DNA of 64,000 bases from Bog-950 sp964631835 (GTDB lineage Bacteria; Bacteroidota; Bacteroidia; Chitinophagales; LD1), in assembly GCA_964631835.1 (NCBI GenBank), contig CAZWAD010000001.1, positions 372,001 to 436,000 of the forward strand, written 5' to 3'. Of the stretch, positions 61,322 to 64,000 are shown piece by piece. The notes under the pieces were generated by a model. It was given only the letters and a program-made list of their open reading frames with translations, made no database searches and was not told the DNA's origin. The translations under genes and the position numbers were made by a program. How positions within the stretch are numbered: position 1 is the stretch's first letter; each line of letters opens with the position of its first letter.

Positions 61322-61942
61322 TTACTTGCGTGCCTGTGCTTTTGCCGTTTTATCTTCAACAGAAAGCACCATGGCGCTTGTTCCGTTTGCATCGAACGAT
61401 TCTTTAAATATCAATGCAAAGTCGCTGTTGAACTGTTTGCGGGCAATGTCGAGTTTTTTCTCGGATTGCTTCACGTTCTGCCGGGCATTCACAACAGCTT
61501 CGGTGCGCGAAACTGCCGAAGCCTTACCGGCTCTCAAATCAGCATTGAGCTTTTGCTTTTCCCTGCGCAGTTCCGCACGGGCATCTATTACATCCTTAAC
61601 ATGCGCTTTCAGATGCGCCCAGTGTTCTTTTGCCAGAACAAAGGCATCGGCCCGTAAATAAGCCCTGTCGCGCCTCAGGTCTGCCCTTGCTTTCGACAAT
61701 TCGTTGCGGGTTGAAGCGGTGCTTAACCCTTTACTGCGTTCTTGTTTCAGGTCTTTTTTCAGCCCTTTGATTTCTGCCTGCTGCTGGTTGATTTTGTTGA
61801 GGTCTTTATTGACCGCCAGCCGCTCTTCGCGCAGGCTTACTGCTTTTCCTGTCTGCCTGTCACCGGCATATGCTGTGCCGGCATAACTTATTGCCAGCAC
61901 AATAGCTGCAATAGCCACAGATTTCCATTTTAACGCTTTCAT
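61322..61942 (-). CDS. secreted coiled-coil protein, unknown
   Basis: 206 residues. A signal peptide (MKALKWKSVAIAAIVLAISY, cleavage near AYA) is followed by a long helix with heptad-like Leu/Lys/Glu/Arg content (residues 40-180), a coiled coil. No enzymatic motif. An unusual AGGAGG Shine-Dalgarno lies six bases before the ATG (61949-61954), rare in this phylum. It probably works in the periplasm as a structural or stress protein, but nothing shows its role. Confidence 0.68.
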   Translation of the reverse strand: MKALKWKSVAIAAIVLAISYAGTAYAGDRQTGKAVSLREERLAVNKDLNKINQQQAEIKGLKKDLKQERSKGLSTASTRNELSKARADLRRDRAYLRADAFVLAKEHWAHLKAHVKDVIDARAELRREKQKLNADLRAGKASAVSRTEAVVNARQNVKQSEKKLDIARKQFNSDFALIFKESFDANGTSAMVLSVEDKTAKAQARK

Positions 61943-61948
61943 TTTAAA

Positions 61949-61954
61949 CCTCCT
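61949..61954 (-). promoter_or_regulatory. strong Shine-Dalgarno of the coiled-coil protein gene
   Basis: On the minus strand AGGAGG stands six bases before the ATG. Most other starts in the window have no such sequence. Confidence 0.8.
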
Positions 61955-62207
61955 TTTTTGTTAACTAATAACTACACTATTACTATATTCTCAACGGCAG
62001 GCAGAAACCGATTATTGCCCGGGGTTTGTTAAAAATATAAAGTGCGGAAGATGTATCGTTTCGGGTAAACAATCTTTTTGCGGTTGCCGCAGCCTGCAAA
62101 AAAGGACCTATAAGCTGGCAGATGGGCTGGTTGGGTAAACTTTCCCCCGTTTTTATTTAAGAAAGCCGGCTTTTGCTGAACCGGAGGTGGAGCCGATACA
62201 TATAAAT

Positions 62208-62497
62208 ACGTATTTCCGCCATGGATTGAATACGTTGACATACATGCAGGCGTATTGTCGCCATGGCGGGATAACGTTGTATAAATGTGCAAACGTATTG
62301 TCGCCATGGATTGACAACGTTGGAGCATCTACAGATGTATTGTCGCCATGGCGAGACCACGTTGAACATACAGCGAGACGTATTGTCGCCATGGTTAGGC
62401 TACGTTGGGCATTCAGTAAGACGTATTGTCGCCATGGATTGAATACGTTGAAATAAATGCAGACGTATTCCCGCCATGGCCGGACAACGCCTTCACC
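62208..62497. repeat. array of seven imperfect palindromes with 42/43-bp period
   Basis: Unit starts are at 62208, 62250, 62293, 62335, 62378, 62421 and 62463. Each unit has ACGTATT, four bases (mostly GTCG), a CCATGG centre, four bases, then a partly matching AACGT-type arm (AATACGT in the best copies), and about 14 variable bases. The outer arms make each unit an imperfect palindrome centred on CCATGG. Reading frames over the block are broken by the 43-bp steps, so it is non-coding. It is not a CRISPR, because the variable parts are short and there are no cas genes. The rest of 61943-62530 holds no gene. Confidence 0.9.
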
Positions 62498-62530
62498 TTC
62501 TTTAAAAGGGATTTTTAATCACTAAACCCC

Positions 62531-62911
62531 TTAATATCTTTTCTTAGGGTGTCTTTTATAGCAGGTCTTTAAAAAGTTAACCAGCTCAGGCTCGTCTTCA
62601 ATAACAAAAACATGGTCAACCACCACCACACCGGTAATATTTCCAATAAGAACCTGCTCATAAAGCCGCTCGGGTATAAACTTGTTTTTGCGGGCAACCC
62701 GCGGAATCCACCTAAGCTTATTTAATGCAATGCTTACCGGTGAAGAAGCTCCCGTGTGCGTATCATCTTTGATATAAACGAAGCCATCTACCCTGAGGTA
62801 TGGAATTAGATGCCGCCTGATTTGTTCATTGATAGCGCGCACCTGCACATTTTTTCTGCGGGCAGCTTCTTCTCTGGTAATGTAACCGGTGTAATGGATG
62901 ATGGAAGGCAT
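62531..62911 (-). CDS. small HTH-like (excisionase/MerR-like) protein
   Basis: 126 residues. The N-terminal segment YITREEAARRKNVQVRAINE, then QIRRHLIPYLRVDGFVYIK, follows the pattern of an excisionase or MerR-type winged helix: a turn helix, a recognition helix, and a short beta wing. The remaining part (AARKNKFIPERLYEQVLIGN) has no recognised domain. It lies 34 bases from the palindrome array on the same strand side and may be its binding protein. No signal peptide. Confidence 0.6.
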   Translation of the reverse strand: MPSIIHYTGYITREEAARRKNVQVRAINEQIRRHLIPYLRVDGFVYIKDDTHTGASSPVSIALNKLRWIPRVARKNKFIPERLYEQVLIGNITGVVVVDHVFVIEDEPELVNFLKTCYKRHPKKRY

Positions 62912-62989
62912 AGGAAAGGTTTTAGTAAAGCTAAAAAATATATTTCTACTTCATGAAGGGCATATATCACACTTTTATATTTTCGGTAT

Positions 62990-63658
62990 ATGGATCAAGC
63001 AATGAGAGATTTAGTTCCGTGGATAACGCCCATAATCGTTGTGGCTCTAATTTGGTTTGTAATGCTCAAGCGCAGAAAGAAAGAACCACGTAACTTATTT
63101 CGCAGCGGTCAACCGGTAAGGCTTGAGCGCACCATTGAAATTGAAAGTTTTATTTCACGCGAGGAATTTATTGAAGCCAACCGGCAGATTACTCAACAGC
63201 TGGTTGGGGGAAAAAACAGGTGGACATTTATTTTGGCGTTTGTTTTAGCGGTACTTATAATATCTAAATTCGTGCTCACACAGAGTAAACCCGTAGAAAC
63301 TCCCCAAATTATAAGAATTATATTTGGCATAATCATTTTTGTTGGCCTTGTGTTTTGGTTCAGTAAGAGGATTACTAAATCTTCGGCAGGGAGAGTTTAT
63401 GATACCACCGAGTTTATGAAAAGTAAAATGAAACACATTTTCACGCCTGAAACTTACGAAACGGTTTCACCTGTTACGAATGCCAAGGCAAATTGGGGAA
63501 CACTTCATAGTTACATGCTGCTTGACAAATTTATTTTGCTATACACCGGTTTAACGGTTGCTTATTTTATCAAGAAATCTGATTTCAAGCCCGATGACCT
63601 TGCTACTTTTGAGCGCTTTCTTGAAACCAATTTTGATGTGAAGAAAGGGCTCATGTAA
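62990..63658 (+). CDS. YcxB-like membrane protein
   Basis: 222 residues. Hydrophobic segments at residues 10-26, 82-100 and 107-123. The C-terminal part (TGLTVAYFIKKSDFKPDDL, then ATFERFLETNF) matches the ending of the YcxB-like family, whose function is unknown. An in-frame second Met lies at residue 5. Divergent from the HTH-like gene, with 78 bases between. Confidence 0.7.
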   Translation: MDQAMRDLVPWITPIIVVALIWFVMLKRRKKEPRNLFRSGQPVRLERTIEIESFISREEFIEANRQITQQLVGGKNRWTFILAFVLAVLIISKFVLTQSKPVETPQIIRIIFGIIIFVGLVFWFSKRITKSSAGRVYDTTEFMKSKMKHIFTPETYETVSPVTNAKANWGTLHSYMLLDKFILLYTGLTVAYFIKKSDFKPDDLATFERFLETNFDVKKGLM

Positions 63659-63688
63659 AAAAAGCGGCTGGCAAGTATACCAGCTGCT
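63656..63688 (-). terminator. rho-independent terminator of the superoxide dismutase gene
   Basis: On the minus strand AGCAGCTGG and CCAGCCGCT (one G-U pair) are followed by a run of seven T, 27 bases after the stop codon at 63715. On the plus strand it may also serve the YcxB-like gene. Confidence 0.85.
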
Positions 63689-63714
63689 GAATAAATTACA
63701 CCCAACTGTACCAA

Positions 63715-64000
63715 TTACTTCGCAGCAGCAAATCTCTTAGCTACTTCAGCCCAGTTAACTACATTATACCAGGCGGCAATGTAGTCGGGCCTGCGGTTTT
63801 GGTAGTTGAGGTAGTAAGCGTGTTCCCATACATCTAAACCGAGGATAGGTTTGCCTCCGCAGCCTTTTGCTCCTTCAATATCCATCAGGGGATTGTCCTG
63901 GTTGGCAGTGGAACATATTTCGAGCTTGCCGGGTTTTACACAAAGCCATGCCCAGCCGGAGCCGAAGCGCGTAGTAGCGGCTTTAGTAAACTCGGTTTTG
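63715..64000 (-). CDS. iron/manganese superoxide dismutase (3' part)
   Basis: The minus-strand frame runs in from the window edge and ends at the TAA 63715-63717. The visible 94 residues contain FGSGWAWLCV, the LGLDVWEHAYYLNYQNRRPD segment and WYNVVNWAEVAKR. The metal ligands Asp and His of the C-terminal D-V-W-E-H motif are present. The enzyme turns superoxide into peroxide in the cytoplasm or periplasm. Iron versus manganese cannot be decided from this part. The N-terminal half lies outside the window. Confidence 0.93.
   Translation of the reverse strand, partial: KTEFTKAATTRFGSGWAWLCVKPGKLEICSTANQDNPLMDIEGAKGCGGKPILGLDVWEHAYYLNYQNRRPDYIAAWYNVVNWAEVAKRFAAAK

Noticed and set aside
62153..62456. 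Overlapping frames over the palindrome array coding for HGDNT- or PWRQY-like repeats
   Set aside because: The repeated words arise from the DNA repeat; 43-bp steps change the frame, and several frames on both strands are open at once, as expected for repeat DNA.
62208..62497. CRISPR array
   Set aside because: Repeat core of about 16 bp plus conserved ACGTT, with only about 14 variable bases per unit, and no cas genes nearby.

Overview
The window is chromosomal DNA of a member of the Bacteroidota, probably from a metagenome or draft assembly, since it contains one run of exactly 100 Ns. The lineage call rests on a complete type IX secretion / gliding core (gldK, gldL, gldM, gldN), two PorP/SprF outer membrane proteins, many surface proteins with type IX C-terminal sorting domains, promoters of the TTTG-N17-TAnnTTTG kind, and almost no Shine-Dalgarno sequences. 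No tRNA or rRNA gene was recognised.

Layout. 1-5.9 kb: a DUF3089 hydrolase-like protein, two unknown proteins, a 400-base AT-rich gene-free stretch, a small secreted protein and an M3 oligoendopeptidase. 6-10.7 kb: a giant SprB-repeat adhesin-like protein. 10.7-15.2 kb: a rhodanese, a collapsed GxxExxY gene between inverted repeats, a GMC oxidoreductase coupled to a secreted cysteine-containing protein, and a DAHP synthase/chorismate mutase. 15.3-15.7 kb: a minisatellite with a 42/43-bp period. 15.8-26.8 kb: housekeeping genes, including hutU, acyl-CoA dehydrogenase, rfaE2, a flippase-like membrane protein, panD, an EEP nuclease/phosphatase, a lysophospholipase-like hydrolase, YdcF and DUF72. 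26.9-37.1 kb: secreted proteins (PhoD-like phosphatase, PKD protein, PKD lipoprotein, GH31 glycosidase). 37.1-43.2 kb: DUF1015, hemW, a BamA-like protein, DUF4271 and uroporphyrinogen-III synthase. The synthase appears to carry a lysine-rich N-terminal tail reached only by a -1 frameshift. 43.7-58.4 kb: the type IX block, consisting of an LRR surface protein, PorP/SprF, gldKLMN, a second gldM-gldN pair, a type B cargo protein, a second PorP/SprF and a lipoprotein. 58.4-61.3 kb: a RelE-type toxin-antitoxin pair, a REP-associated tyrosine transposase in a cluster of palindromes that has displaced the start of radA, the scaffold gap, and radA. 61.3-64 kb: a coiled-coil secreted protein, an array of seven imperfect palindromes with a 42/43-bp period, a small HTH-like protein, a YcxB-like membrane protein and the 3' part of a superoxide dismutase.

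How the genes fit together. GldK/L/M/N form the inner part of the secretion machine. The PorP/SprF proteins are expected to hold secreted proteins at the outer membrane. The SprB-like, PKD, LRR, PhoD and GH31 proteins are its likely cargo. The second gldM-gldN pair, with its own cargo gene and PorP/SprF, suggests a second dedicated set.

Most unusual signals: the dnaX-like slippery site in front of uroporphyrinogen-III synthase; two unrelated palindrome-rich arrays sharing a 42/43-bp spacing (four helical turns), one next to an HTH-like gene; the duplicated gldMN; the transposase/REP cluster that split radA and left a copy of its first 18 codons; and several remnants of inverted-repeat elements.
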